Positions 36,701-45,006 of a stretch of DNA of 64,000 bases are shown one piece after another (positions within the stretch are counted from its first letter, which is position 1; the number at the start of each line of letters is the position of its first letter). The stretch is from Candidatus Physcousia equi (GTDB taxonomy: Bacteria > Bacteroidota > Bacteroidia > Bacteroidales > Bacteroidaceae): NCBI GenBank assembly GCA_018065005.1, contig JAGHUD010000013.1, forward strand, positions 1 through 64,000. Direction: 5' to 3'. Below the pieces are notes generated by a model. The model ran no database searches. It saw nothing but the letters and a program-made list of their open reading frames with translations, and had not been told where the DNA came from. The position numbers and the translations under genes are program-made.

Positions 36701-39700
36701 CACCCATCTGGAGTTGTCGGTTGTTGTAGTTCCAATGGGTGATGTTCTGAGGCGTGGCGACGCCGTTCTCTGCCGCTCCGTCCCTGAAGTATCTGCCGTC
36801 GGGCGATTGCATGATGAGCGCCGATCCCTCTTTTCTGATGTAGAAATAGGATGCGGGTTCGTCGGCATAAGTGGGGATGCCACCAAACTTGGCGAGCGTG
36901 GTCGTGCTGTTGTTGTAGAGGGGCAGCACGTAGATGTAGTTGCTGCGTGTGTTGATGGCTCCCGTGATGGCGGCGATGCGTGTGTTGACACTGTTTATCT
37001 TCGCCGCGTCGAGCAATTGTATCTGATACCAGCCTTCTTCAATGTCGTCGGGGCGCGTGCGGATGTCGAAGGTGATGGTCTGCGCTTCTGCGTCGATGAT
37101 GGGACCCCACACGAAGCGGTCGCTCACGTTTGTCTTGAAGTCGAGCGCGGTGGGCACGCTGCCTGATGCCAGGGGCACGAGTGCTTCGTCTACATAGTTG
37201 ATGCCGTTGTAGGTGACACGGTCTTCGTCTGTTTTGGCTTCGCCAGTGATCTGTATGCGCCAGTAGGTCTGGCGTTGTGTCAGACGTATGGTGATGGGGG
37301 TTACCCCGTTTTCCTGTTTGTCGCCGATGGTGAAGGCGCTGATGCTTGCTGTGGCTCCCTGCACGCTGACTTGCGAGCGCATAGGGATGTTGGAGTCTTC
37401 GTTCAGCATGAGATAACCACCATGGCCCACCGTGTTGCTGCCTATGATGTCGCTGTTCTTGAACTGCAAGCGGGTGGATGCTGTTGCGCCGTCACCCTCA
37501 ATCAGTATCTGGCAGATGGTGTATTGCGTCGCATCGACGGGATGGACGGCAAAGGACATACTGCTGTTGCCCGAACTCTGCAGGTAGGGACCCTCAAGAG
37601 GATGCGCTGTGGTCTCAAACGACCAGCCTGAACTCTTGGTGAGACATCCGTCTGCAAAGCTAAAGCCTCCACTGGTGATGGTCTCGCCCGTGCGGATGTT
37701 CGTCAGACTGTAGTTGTCGCCGCCATTGTGGGTGATGAAGACGAAGGTGGATGCCTCTCCTGCATAACGGGGCACACCCGTAGCCTTGAACATCTTGTCG
37801 TTGCCTGTGTCGTAGAGCGAGGGCACCAGATAGAGGGTGTTGGCAGACGTGTTGATGTTGCCTTCTTCCTCCTTGATGCGGTTGCTCAGGGCTGTGATGT
37901 TGGCGTCGTTGTCCAGCAGTTGCAGTTGATACAATCCGCTTGTGATCTCGGTGGCGCGTTCGCGCACCTCGTAGGTGATGGTCTTCGTGTTCTTGTCGAT
38001 AAACGGACCCCACACGAACTGATCCTCTGCAGCAAGGATGCGAAAATCCGTAGCACTCAGGTTGGTGGTGGGACGTGCGAAGAACGATGCACCATCAGCA
38101 TATTCGATGCCCGCAAATATGACGGAGTTGTCTCCATTCACATGCACCGTCCACTCGTCGGTGGCGAGCGCATCCTTGATGAACAGCTGAAGGCTCTTGT
38201 ATGCGTGTCCTGCCACCGCTTTGGTGCTCACCTTGCCCAATGCGTACTCCGTAGACCCGCTGGTGGAGAAGTCGGTCAGCTCAAAAGAACTGCCGTGGCG
38301 CACGATGAGGTAGTCGCCCTCTTGCACGGAGCCACGCTTGCCGAACGCCAGATCCGTCTCGTTGTAGCTGATGTTGAAGTCGCTCACGCTGGCGCCCATC
38401 CATTGCACCTTGTAGACGTCATACGCTGTCAGCAACGACAGGTCGGCATCCTCCACATAAGTCAGCATGAACGAAGAACCTGTGTCGTCGTTGCGGGGAT
38501 GCCCATTCGATCCATTGTTCCATGCAGTGAGGGTGCTGTTGGTGTAGTGGATGTGGTTGATGCCCGAAGTGCCTATTCTGAATGTATATCCATGTGAGGC
38601 TCCATCCAGCACGGTGCTCACGTCGTGGGTGAATATGGTCTGCGCGCCTGTTGGCACTTCGTCCTTGGGCACCATCTTGTAGTTGTTGTTTCCCAGATAG
38701 GCAAGGATGAAGTCTGGTCCGTAGGCGTTGTTGTAGATGTTGAAACCATTCGTGTTGTCACCCACGAAAGCCCAATAGCCACCACGGTCGCTCGGCATGG
38801 CAGACGATGCAGGTGCCAGATAGCAGTTGTCGTCCACCCAATCTGCGCTCGTGCTCAAGTAGTGCCGATTGTGTGCGTTTTGGTTGCTGCGGTTGCTGCG
38901 CCACAAGAACCACTTCGTGTCGTCTGCCCACGCTCCATCGACAGGCTCCGGCGAGAGCTGGATGATATTGGGGTCTATGGCGATAATGAAGGTGAGCTGA
39001 TTATGCTCGGAATCGAATTCTACGGTGAGTATCTTGTGCTCTTCTTCCACTGTGAAGCGCTGCGCCTGGAAACTCACATTTCCGAAATCGTAGGAACGCT
39101 GATCAGCCGAAAGGGAGACGGGACTGCCCGTCTCGGGGGTGTAGATGACGGTCTGGGCGGTTATCGGATTGCCGTGGTTGTCTTGGAAGACAAGTTTCAC
39201 GTCACCCGTGAGGAAGGCTACTAGAGCATAACTGCTGCTGAGCACTTCAATGGGCACGACTTCTGCGTCTGACTTGACATAGAACGTTCCCGTTGGAATG
39301 GTGAGGGTGTAGTTGCCGTTGGGTAGCTCATCGAATGTGATGTCGTAGACCCCTGGCTCGCCCGTTGGTGTGATGTCCGTTGCTTCATAGATGCCTTGTG
39401 AGGAACTGAGTGTTGGCAGCACGAGGCGAACGTCCTCGCCCTCTTCTATCGCCTGCGCGGCACTCTTTATTTCATAGCCTTCCTTGCTGATCTCTATCCG
39501 AATCGTACGGAGCGACCCCACTTCGCCATTGGCGGGTGTCAGCGTGTAGTCAGACTCGTCCAGAATGATGCCTGCTATGTCTGCGGGATAGATGTAGAAG
39601 CGGTTGCCATCGCTGGTCTTTGGGTTGCTGGCATGATTCCATGCCGTGAAGTAGGTTTTTTTAGAGTCGTCGATAAACCAGTTGCTGGTGCCGTTGTCAC

Positions 39701-40622
39701 CAAGGCAGCGTATCCAGTATCCTGAATTGCTTGTTCCAATCTGATACACCTTACCTACTCCATCCTCAGGGTCGAGTCCGTCGTACAACTTAGAGCGGGC
39801 ATTTGCGTCGCTTCCATTGTACTTGGTTCCTAACACCTTGTCAGGACCCGCAGCACGGTTGTAGATATAATACTGGTCTGTCGTGCCCTCTTTGAGCACA
39901 AAGCACCAATAGCCCACGTCTTCCGTTGGTGTTACACTTTGATTCGCTTGGCGCAACTTCAAACCGTTTGTGTCGTAGTAGGCATCTGCCGTCGACATGA
40001 AACTGTTGGAGCGTTCGTTCTTCATGGTGAACCACACCGTGCTCGAAGAAAACTTGCCATCGGAAGGCGCTGGCGACGCTTGTAGTTCTGCTGGAATCAC
40101 TTCAAAGATGACGCGATTACCATTGTCATTGTCGTTCCAATGACTGATACTATTGCTTTGTGGATTCATGTGGCATCTGCCCGAAGCAATGTCAAGATTC
40201 TTAATCTCCCACACGTCTTGAGTGCCATTGGAAAACTGGTCCAAACACAAATTAGCAGCACCTTCTTTTCCCTCTTGTGGTTGGTAGAAACCATTATTAC
40301 CTCCCGAGGCGCTAAGCTTCAGATATTGCCCATTTCCGTTGACCAAGATGAACCCATTCTTATTACCAATAGCTTGCCACCAATACGCCTTGTTCGTACG
40401 TAACGGGGCAGTTGTGGTGATACCTACATTCGCTCCTGTTCCGTTATTGTACATATAATAGCCCGCATTCGTGAATTTGATATAGTACCAATGTCCGCCG
40501 GGATTATATGTGAGCTCAAAGCTTGGTTCGAAGGGGGCGCCCCAAGCATTTCCCGCCCATCCTGCCAAGAGGGTGATGAGTAGGATTATCTTTGTGCGTA
40601 TATGGTTGCTGATTTTCATCAT
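30723..40622 (-). CDS. Giant secreted modular protein of the type V pilus operon (putative T9SS cargo, tip adhesin candidate)
   Basis: The product is 3,299 aa. The signal peptide is MMKISNHIRTKIILLITLLAGWAGNAWG. Residues about 30-180, 190-355 and 565-745 look like related beta-rich, Trp/Asn-rich, lectin-like units (T.WF, GYW.FV, YIYN.A.GPD, RIGTSG, TAWN). Two modules about 300 residues apart begin with FVWGP.ID near residues 868 and 1169 and continue with G.YQ.QLLD. A jelly-roll-like segment lies near 1870-2030 (SLDGSLCAGSRM to LDDFQIYLKKP). The end, GLYIVDGVRMIIR, resembles the short T9SS sorting domain of Prevotella. It starts 39 bp after the fourth fimbrial gene, in the position of P. gingivalis mfa5, but I see no vWA DxSxS motif. 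Confidence 0.85.
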   Translation of the reverse strand: MMKISNHIRTKIILLITLLAGWAGNAWGAPFEPSFELTYNPGGHWYYIKFTNAGYYMYNNGTGANVGITTTAPLRTNKAYWWQAIGNKNGFILVNGNGQYLKLSASGGNNGFYQPQEGKEGAANLCLDQFSNGTQDVWEIKNLDIASGRCHMNPQSNSISHWNDNDNGNRVIFEVIPAELQASPAPSDGKFSSSTVWFTMKNERSNSFMSTADAYYDTNGLKLRQANQSVTPTEDVGYWCFVLKEGTTDQYYIYNRAAGPDKVLGTKYNGSDANARSKLYDGLDPEDGVGKVYQIGTSNSGYWIRCLGDNGTSNWFIDDSKKTYFTAWNHASNPKTSDGNRFYIYPADIAGIILDESDYTLTPANGEVGSLRTIRIEISKEGYEIKSAAQAIEEGEDVRLVLPTLSSSQGIYEATDITPTGEPGVYDITFDELPNGNYTLTIPTGTFYVKSDAEVVPIEVLSSSYALVAFLTGDVKLVFQDNHGNPITAQTVIYTPETGSPVSLSADQRSYDFGNVSFQAQRFTVEEEHKILTVEFDSEHNQLTFIIAIDPNIIQLSPEPVDGAWADDTKWFLWRSNRSNQNAHNRHYLSTSADWVDDNCYLAPASSAMPSDRGGYWAFVGDNTNGFNIYNNAYGPDFILAYLGNNNYKMVPKDEVPTGAQTIFTHDVSTVLDGASHGYTFRIGTSGINHIHYTNSTLTAWNNGSNGHPRNDDTGSSFMLTYVEDADLSLLTAYDVYKVQWMGASVSDFNISYNETDLAFGKRGSVQEGDYLIVRHGSSFELTDFSTSGSTEYALGKVSTKAVAGHAYKSLQLFIKDALATDEWTVHVNGDNSVIFAGIEYADGASFFARPTTNLSATDFRILAAEDQFVWGPFIDKNTKTITYEVRERATEITSGLYQLQLLDNDANITALSNRIKEEEGNINTSANTLYLVPSLYDTGNDKMFKATGVPRYAGEASTFVFITHNGGDNYSLTNIRTGETITSGGFSFADGCLTKSSGWSFETTAHPLEGPYLQSSGNSSMSFAVHPVDATQYTICQILIEGDGATASTRLQFKNSDIIGSNTVGHGGYLMLNEDSNIPMRSQVSVQGATASISAFTIGDKQENGVTPITIRLTQRQTYWRIQITGEAKTDEDRVTYNGINYVDEALVPLASGSVPTALDFKTNVSDRFVWGPIIDAEAQTITFDIRTRPDDIEEGWYQIQLLDAAKINSVNTRIAAITGAINTRSNYIYVLPLYNNSTTTLAKFGGIPTYADEPASYFYIRKEGSALIMQSPDGRYFRDGAAENGVATPQNITHWNYNNRQLQMGGWTAPGFWTSTAQGSIGVQGPNVAAGSNSSYYEEHYITRVDAASKYAIYQVDLSSANQNKVRYVGSNCCGTTEAYNHGYFFLEKDAVPTKENFRFDGNVSINSISISDANVITFDVEVPTYDHEIIHRQAKYYDYLESDNNQPGVGFIRESDGWMERMGTDGELIREQNVAVFKIPIYLKPGDTTAFPSYLPTNELGAYQRWYDWDTDGMVDDGVLITPSRSSVGTSNQYNNGHLSANAKIKPTFKLPENLTSYNVGLDISRLTDGQTYTSGSLNGSRLEPTLAMRVVYQIRNATDMAADIQAKTDANEFLEVHNISFPNVKHGTYEDKTISNLLPLDLDLNNYWVFDVDENGATTDDLLQLKENGDLELIVSLAEGSVGLQHVMKIPASQTRASGNIQYSDFNTGHFILFQYPDGGEVPSGSKATINVYLQKRGSSQRYNLAQFNLTFIGNSEPIPVTNLTGSYRHPDALLESFGAPVAELNFDNKVNEEYTGCYKYPLDFKGVSYAYGNKENRDWFAGRGEYALETQQGTTGGIVNTYYPVKNYLRNMGDVNAAVSNSVEPDNYFLYIDAADQPGKVASISLDGSLCAGSRMYCYGYIGCTSGGTQYYGNTNQNPTSILINVMGIDKDTHEEVLIYSYCPGIISSRGYDKDGRTVFTAALGRNSVYENHSGDSNYWALWQQVGFSFFIDANTALRMNGYNIQIVNNAWNSTGADTVLDDFQIYLKKPGAEVQNTTPLCSDQIRHIKVITEYATLLDAANEDEKTPGLARVGFCFLDKDVYDRVLEENADKDADHGYDRKDPENKYNMAFNEALMGNRTLDTTNKDHAFHNFSIIRDGELSTIDGETKVRYYEDIPQYSFKESDDDKVYRDIIRGERYIIFKESVAHGEPSSITNHKWTAGKSYYLLFSTAPISQEHVNTGDLGCSVFNLDDSRCAVLHEFTVAPPVTIKGDVEEIVSGDEVQACAGQTATLSVNLNARTDTHDIILKNLNYDWWMPSPTHVLYEMQYGVPRLDDNGNPIPVLDDKGLEQVKTYNTVPATMQNYMNVTWGTYSADHTHLDKKQGEPIYLCDALKEFRIAYPHDTSLVDVVPVHRVGDTEECELTQDLIDCIAHFLEPDESGFSPLTLSRKEMNLVLGSDVSDANRIVHFVVIPIAPSIYSADEDAIYCPDPQELKVVLTSAAPTLANGFDSMGYPEQMNSIPFRIGLKQINGVRQRATGKKNTLSVPLRKAAFAYPEVGAKLMRTLDTQVYLVGSNDPAYKRMENISMLANENHADQESDIEDMFVSVGTIESLAVQRGAAHPVMQITFDNSTIFREGYTYSLKIRFYEVMVNNERDMACEGSFVFDMKVVPEYQVWTGKAGNNDWTNDLNWARADRNELHAGVAATGDKLPGATALDDAVSYASNHVNTTSNSFVPMYFTNVLFPKDATTAPVLYKGDNFKRPTEDVNFLEGLNETATPGIVFDMQAIPILAAGQSPYNYDCNYECVLFDTYSANGLAFEPNTQLGNAHLLDYNKAWVEYELEAGKWYTLGSPLQQSFAGDWYSPTAGAKQLTPHFYGINFSEALNDRYRPAYYQRSWDQAGNNVVYMKSGSTYDSFVKADWSHVYNDAQVDYTHGGFSVKPELNYMEPTDRPADNKVLVRMPKADTSYAYYDIEGETGNAQDALLGSRLLSHRLLSDHLGAEGDGRIQLDVANQTPDNNYLLLSNPFMAALDMDAFLAAHQDQLEAAYWIVDANKQDASIKTDDMWMTTGTTDGRYVAPLKGFFVKTKKGANGNTTNKAHITYTPEMQTVRMPATTPPPTDLDNATRANTECLPNIIRLKAERDGAQSQALIMIDERAHDAFVAGEDCEALVDGNLYDVPNVYTSAGNMAQSINVRQSLNMVPLGIISSKDSEATLHFDLSQCRLTSIYLYDKIDQSYTELSNGSEVSMSGNNQGRYFLTTAIDDLPEADAQKDLQHGVWTTSGIYCGTSTKGLQPGLYIVDGVRMIIR

Positions 40623-40661
40623 TGTGTTTGTTTGCTTTGTCGTTCTGTCAGGTGACTTTCT

Positions 40662-42047
40662 TCACTTAGCCTTTTGTGTCACGTAGATTTTGCGGGTAAG
40701 CCTCTTGGTGACCCGTTCGGCTGGCGTGTCGGTGTCTGGTGTGCTGGTGAAGACGTCAGCAGTGAGTGTGATGCAGGCAAACGTGCCTGGTGCGATGTCC
40801 AACACTCCACGTATTTCTCCACTCTTGTCAAGTTCAGGCTCGCTGAGAAACAGATGGTCGGGGTCGTCGAGCGTGATGACAGGCTCGCCAGAGATTCTCG
40901 TCTGGCTGTCCAGCCCAAACCAACCGGTAGGGTCGCCATACTGCCGAATGAAGGGGCGTATGCTGCACTCGCCACCGCCATCAAAGATGACAACAAACTC
41001 GTTGCTCTCCGTCTGGTCGAACTCCGCCTCCGGGTAACCGCCAATGGGCGGGTAGGAGCGTGCTTCGAGGCGCATCTGCCATTCGCCAAGCGAGATGGGG
41101 ATGTGTATCCAGTCGTTGCGGTGGATGCGTGGGAGCACCTCGGGGTTGGTGAGCGCATAGCGGAAGTCCTCATCAGCCGGATGTGCGGCAGATCGCACAT
41201 CGAAGTTAAGCATAAAACTCCGCGTGATGTTGTCCGCTTCCGATTCCAGCACATAGAAGACCCGCTTCACGCCCTTGGCTCCAGCCTTCAGCAGCACGGG
41301 TTGTTGGTATTCGTTTTTCAGTGTCGCCTTCACCGCGTTTGGCGCAAGGTCCAGTGTGTTGTTCGGTGTCTGATAGTTCATGAGCAGTATGCTACCCTCA
41401 GTGTCGCTGGCATTCACCGTCATGTTGTTGATGCTCTGCGAGGCAATCTGCATGTTGTAGGGTGTGGGGTTGGAGAATTCAAACTCCAATTTAGCCATCA
41501 GGCGCCGCACCTCGATGCCGAAGGTCTGGTTGGGACCCTCCACCTTGACCATCTGTTTTGCGCTGGTCATTGGGATGCCCTCTGACAGTTTGTCGGCAGA
41601 GAGCAGTTGGGTGGACGAGAAGGGAGCAGGCATAAAGAAACGGATGGCGCTGAGGTTGTCGGAGATGTTCTTCCCCTCGGTGAGTCCCAGTCCATCCAGG
41701 TAGCCCTTGCTTAGGTTGGCAAAGCCATAGGCATAATAGGTGCCGATGTTGAGCGAAGTCTCCACCGGGTCGAGCTCGGCAGCCGGTGTGCAGACGCCAT
41801 CGATGCTGCGCACAATCTTTCCGTTGACGTCGGTGATGATGACGCGATAGTTCTGCATGAGTTCAACGTCCGAAACGGCATCCTTTGGTTGTCCATCCGC
41901 CCTCGTCGCCAACTTCAGCGCCACGCGGCACGCACCCTGCGCAGTCGTCTCTGCGCCCGTTTGTTCGTCGAGCGTGTCGTCGGCACAAGCTCCGAGCAGC
42001 AGGAGCAAGCAGATGGCAAGCAGTATATGGTGTTTCAGTAGATTCAT
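40662..42047 (-). CDS. Fimbrial accessory lipoprotein (Mfa3/Mfa4 position)
   Basis: The product is 461 aa from the ATG at 42047, which shares a base with the stop of the preceding gene (TGATG). The lipoprotein signal MNLLKHHILLAICLLLLLGAC has lipobox LGAC. The mature part has an N-terminal ACRVALKLATRADGQ segment and repeated beta strands (RRLMAKLEFEFSNPTPYNMQIAS), resembling fimbrillin-fold subunits in which a conserved strand A(K/R)LEF precedes the core. The C-terminus RKIYVTQKAK lacks the donor-strand pattern of the major fimbrillin. It is probably a minor pilus subunit; the family assignment is tentative. Confidence 0.8.
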   Translation of the reverse strand: MNLLKHHILLAICLLLLLGACADDTLDEQTGAETTAQGACRVALKLATRADGQPKDAVSDVELMQNYRVIITDVNGKIVRSIDGVCTPAAELDPVETSLNIGTYYAYGFANLSKGYLDGLGLTEGKNISDNLSAIRFFMPAPFSSTQLLSADKLSEGIPMTSAKQMVKVEGPNQTFGIEVRRLMAKLEFEFSNPTPYNMQIASQSINNMTVNASDTEGSILLMNYQTPNNTLDLAPNAVKATLKNEYQQPVLLKAGAKGVKRVFYVLESEADNITRSFMLNFDVRSAAHPADEDFRYALTNPEVLPRIHRNDWIHIPISLGEWQMRLEARSYPPIGGYPEAEFDQTESNEFVVIFDGGGECSIRPFIRQYGDPTGWFGLDSQTRISGEPVITLDDPDHLFLSEPELDKSGEIRGVLDIAPGTFACITLTADVFTSTPDTDTPAERVTKRLTRKIYVTQKAK

Positions 42048-43684
42048 CAGATTTCTATTTCTGGGTGTTCGATATAGTTCCACTTCATCACATAGATGTA
42101 GGGGCGTATGCCTTCAGGTCTCGCTTCCATATCGTTGGGGATGTGGTTGAAGCCCGGACCCGAGAAGCTCACCTCCAGGCGGTAGATGCTGTTGCGCACG
42201 ATGGCAAACTCCATGGGGGCAATGTGGTCGGCGATGGGATCTTGATGCGTTGCATCGTGGCGCAGATAGACGACATAGTAGCTGACTGCGTCCTTGTAGC
42301 AAACCGTCTCTGCCACGTCTTCCTCATGAGCCGCCTTGTAGGCATGTGCTGCCGCCTCGCTCGAGAAGTAGAGCACCTGCGCTTCATCGTGATCTTGCGC
42401 CATCTTTCTGTAGCGCCAATAGGTCTGCCCCTTTGCGTAGTCAGCATCCACGGTGGGTGAGCCCTGCTGGTCCACACCGCCATACACCTTCGTGGGCTGA
42501 TAGGTGCCCCTCAGGAGCAAGCCCGTAGTCGTCTGCGCGTTGGTGCAGCCAGGAAGCATGGTGTTCTCGTTGGCATATTCGACCACATAGTAGTCGAGCT
42601 GGTAGAGGTCGTCGTGCGTGGTGCCGTCCGTGAATCCCGTTCCCGAGCCCACGTGCACCCGATAGAGGTCGGAGAGCCAGGTTGCCTCCCTGCGTGCGAT
42701 GGTCAGCGCACTGTTTCCGTACCAAGCCAGACAGTTGTCTTCCGGTGTGGCGGCAGTCTTGCGCCAGGTGGTGGGCTCTTCCACATACATCGGTTGCATG
42801 TCGTCGCCATAGAGCGCACCGCTCCGCTCGTCGCGCAGATAGTATTTTGTGCCCTCTTGGCTGGGCGACAGTCGCTTGATGAAATAGGAAGGTGCCATCT
42901 TGACATTAAAGGCGCGCACATGCGAGAGATAGAAGTCTGCCACATGGCTGTCACCCGATGCCGACAGCACAGGGTACTTACGTTCCGTTCCCGATACCAC
43001 CGACCCATTCACGGCAAAGTCGATGCGTGCAGCCACGCGCTCGATGTCCACCTCCACTTCGTAGGGGGCATCTTTGGTGCCCTCGCCGCCGTGGAACTGT
43101 GTGGCGCCCTCGTTGCTCATGGCAAACTCCGTGTAGCTTGCCTTAGCCTTGTGGCGTTCGCCCTTCCAGGCAGATGCCACAAGATGGTCGCGCAGCTCGC
43201 CCAGCGTGGCGGCATTGAAATCGCCACAGTTGGCAGCCACGACGAAGTAGTCCTCGTTGGTGAACTCATAGTTTGTGCTCACCTTCATCTTTATCTCATA
43301 CTGCAGATAGCTGATGCCATTCTTCACCATGTGCGTGGCATCCGTCTCAGTGAAGCCAATGCTGTTCTTGAATCCAATCTTCACCACTGGCGTCGACGCC
43401 GGAGCATCGATGCCGCCCCGGAACTTGAAGAGCGTGAGGTTCTCGATGTCGTTCTCATGGCAGAGGCCCTCTTCACGTCCGTCGCCGTTCTCACCGCCAA
43501 GCGGGTGGTCGTAGGCGCGAGTCTTGGTGGGCGAACTTGCCGTCATCGAGATCTTCACGTTGATGTAGTTGTCACAAACGCCCTCCTGCTCGGGAACCAT
43601 TGCATCCTCCGAGCACGACGCAGCTCCGCCCATCAGTGCGACGAGCAGTCCTGCGGTGTATATGAGGTTTGTGAAACGTTTCAT
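42047..43684 (-). CDS. Minor fimbrillin-like lipoprotein
   Basis: The product is 545 aa from the ATG at 43684 (MKRFTNLIYTAGLLVALMGGAASC), with a lipobox ending in AASC. Fimbrillin-type features are INVKISMTASSPTKTRAYD, ENLTLFKFRGG, VDIERVAARIDFAVNG (the conserved R.AAR.D strand) and the C-terminal NSIYRLEVSFSGPGFN followed by YIYVMKWNYIEHPEIEI, parallel to the RNSWYNITVTGI...NVTPWRIY end of the major fimbrillin. It is likely an accessory pilus subunit. An upstream in-frame extension to 43762 overlaps the anchor gene and is rejected. Confidence 0.85.
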   Translation of the reverse strand: MKRFTNLIYTAGLLVALMGGAASCSEDAMVPEQEGVCDNYINVKISMTASSPTKTRAYDHPLGGENGDGREEGLCHENDIENLTLFKFRGGIDAPASTPVVKIGFKNSIGFTETDATHMVKNGISYLQYEIKMKVSTNYEFTNEDYFVVAANCGDFNAATLGELRDHLVASAWKGERHKAKASYTEFAMSNEGATQFHGGEGTKDAPYEVEVDIERVAARIDFAVNGSVVSGTERKYPVLSASGDSHVADFYLSHVRAFNVKMAPSYFIKRLSPSQEGTKYYLRDERSGALYGDDMQPMYVEEPTTWRKTAATPEDNCLAWYGNSALTIARREATWLSDLYRVHVGSGTGFTDGTTHDDLYQLDYYVVEYANENTMLPGCTNAQTTTGLLLRGTYQPTKVYGGVDQQGSPTVDADYAKGQTYWRYRKMAQDHDEAQVLYFSSEAAAHAYKAAHEEDVAETVCYKDAVSYYVVYLRHDATHQDPIADHIAPMEFAIVRNSIYRLEVSFSGPGFNHIPNDMEARPEGIRPYIYVMKWNYIEHPEIEI

Positions 43685-43719
43685 GTCAGAGAGAGAAGAG
43701 AGAGGGGGGGATTCTCTTG

Positions 43720-44922
43720 TTATTTGCTGCCGAGTTTTTCGTTTTGGATGTGGATGCGCCAAGCCGTCACGTTGACCGTCACCTCAATGTTCAGTCCCTC
43801 CCATGTGTCGCCACGGAGGAAGAGACTGAGGTTGTATTCGTAGCAGCGGTCCAGAAACTCCTGTGCGCCCCACTTTGTGCGGTGTGCCATGTGCGCATCG
43901 TCATAGAAGGTCATGGGCAGGTTGAAGTCAGCCACGCGCATGCCGTCCGACTTGCGTGTGATGCGCAAGCGAGCATTCTTGTGGCTGTCGGCTCCCTGAT
44001 AGTAGATGAGGCGCGAGGTGGCGAGCTCATAGTGAGCCGTCTGCTCCACGACGACGTCTTGCGAGTCATCGTCGTCGGCGTTCTCCTTGCCCCACTTGGT
44101 GCTGGTGGAGGCAGCGAAGGGTCTGTGAACGAGCAGTGCTTGGTTGGCAGCGAGCTCGTTGTTCCATTGCAGGTCGCTGTTAGCCACCACGATCTCCACG
44201 TCGAAGTCCTCTGCCCTCGTCTCCCTCTTCTTGTCCTCGTCGAGGTTCTGAATGCTGAGCGAGATGAATTTCGTGTCGCGCACCATGGAGATGGTGTCAG
44301 CCACGAAGAAGAACTGAGCGGCGGTGGTGGGCTCCGCCTCCACAGCGCGGTAGTCGAGGGGCTTAGTGGTGTGTCCCATCCAAAGCGTGTCGAGACCGAA
44401 CGTTGCTTCCTCCACAGCACATCGCCCGTCGATGTCTGGCTCTGTTGCATGCATGAGTCTTGCCGACAGTTGCTTGATGTCTTCTCCGACGGTAGGACTT
44501 GTGATGCGGAAGTGGTGGTGTGGATTGAGCAGTGTCTCGTCGTAGGGTCGCTGCAGAGCCGTGGCAGCAAAGCGGTATTTGCGGTTGACAGGCAAGCCCG
44601 TCACGTCGATATAGAACATCTGGCTCTGCGGATGGTGCTTGATGGCGAGTGCGTGGTCGCGGTTGGACACGATGGTGTCCTTGACCACGGTCGACGTAGC
44701 GTCGTCGATGACATAGAGACGTACCTCGCCCACATGGTCGCTCAAGAGGTCTGCCTGTGCCGTATTGTAGTCATACTTCAGGTAGACGCGCAGCGCCTGT
44801 GTCACACTGCCGCAGGGTTCCATCTCCTCTTGCATCATTGAGCAAGAAGCCAGACTGAGTATGCCAGCCATCACAGCCAAGGCTTTTCTCATGCGGTGTA
44901 GTACGTCGTTTGTCATATACAT
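43720..44922 (-). CDS. Mfa2/FimB-type fimbrial anchor lipoprotein
   Basis: The product is about 400 aa. The start is uncertain: ATGs at 44922, 44916 and 44892 are all possible, and the last gives the neatest lipoprotein signal (MRKALAVMAGILSLASC). I take 44922 because of the AT-rich upstream stretch. The mature N-terminus PCGSVTQALRVYLKYDYN followed by HVGEVRLYVIDD is typical of the FimB/Mfa2 family that anchors and limits the length of type V pili. The C-terminus (INVT-like VTVNVTAWRIHIQNEKL) closely resembles that of the major fimbrillin. A strong stem-loop separates it from the fimbrillin gene. Confidence 0.85.
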   Translation of the reverse strand: MYMTNDVLHRMRKALAVMAGILSLASCSMMQEEMEPCGSVTQALRVYLKYDYNTAQADLLSDHVGEVRLYVIDDATSTVVKDTIVSNRDHALAIKHHPQSQMFYIDVTGLPVNRKYRFAATALQRPYDETLLNPHHHFRITSPTVGEDIKQLSARLMHATEPDIDGRCAVEEATFGLDTLWMGHTTKPLDYRAVEAEPTTAAQFFFVADTISMVRDTKFISLSIQNLDEDKKRETRAEDFDVEIVVANSDLQWNNELAANQALLVHRPFAASTSTKWGKENADDDDSQDVVVEQTAHYELATSRLIYYQGADSHKNARLRITRKSDGMRVADFNLPMTFYDDAHMAHRTKWGAQEFLDRCYEYNLSLFLRGDTWEGLNIEVTVNVTAWRIHIQNEKLGSK

Positions 44923-44957
44923 TATTATATATATAGGGGGGAAAGAATATAAGTTTG

Positions 44958-44992
44958 GTTTAGTGCCAGAGCCTGCAGCCCTGGCACTAAAC
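44958..44992 (-). terminator. Intra-operon stem-loop after the fimbrillin gene
   Basis: GTTTAGTGCCAG (44958-44969) is the perfect 12-bp inverted partner of CTGGCACTAAAC (44981-44992), with an 11-nt loop; flanking TTTG/CAAA could extend it. On the minus strand it begins 14 bp after the fimbrillin stop and is followed by TTATATTCTTT. It is a partial terminator or a 3' stabiliser that would favour the major subunit over the downstream genes. Confidence 0.8.
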
Positions 44993-45006
44993 TCAAACAA
45001 GAGGCA

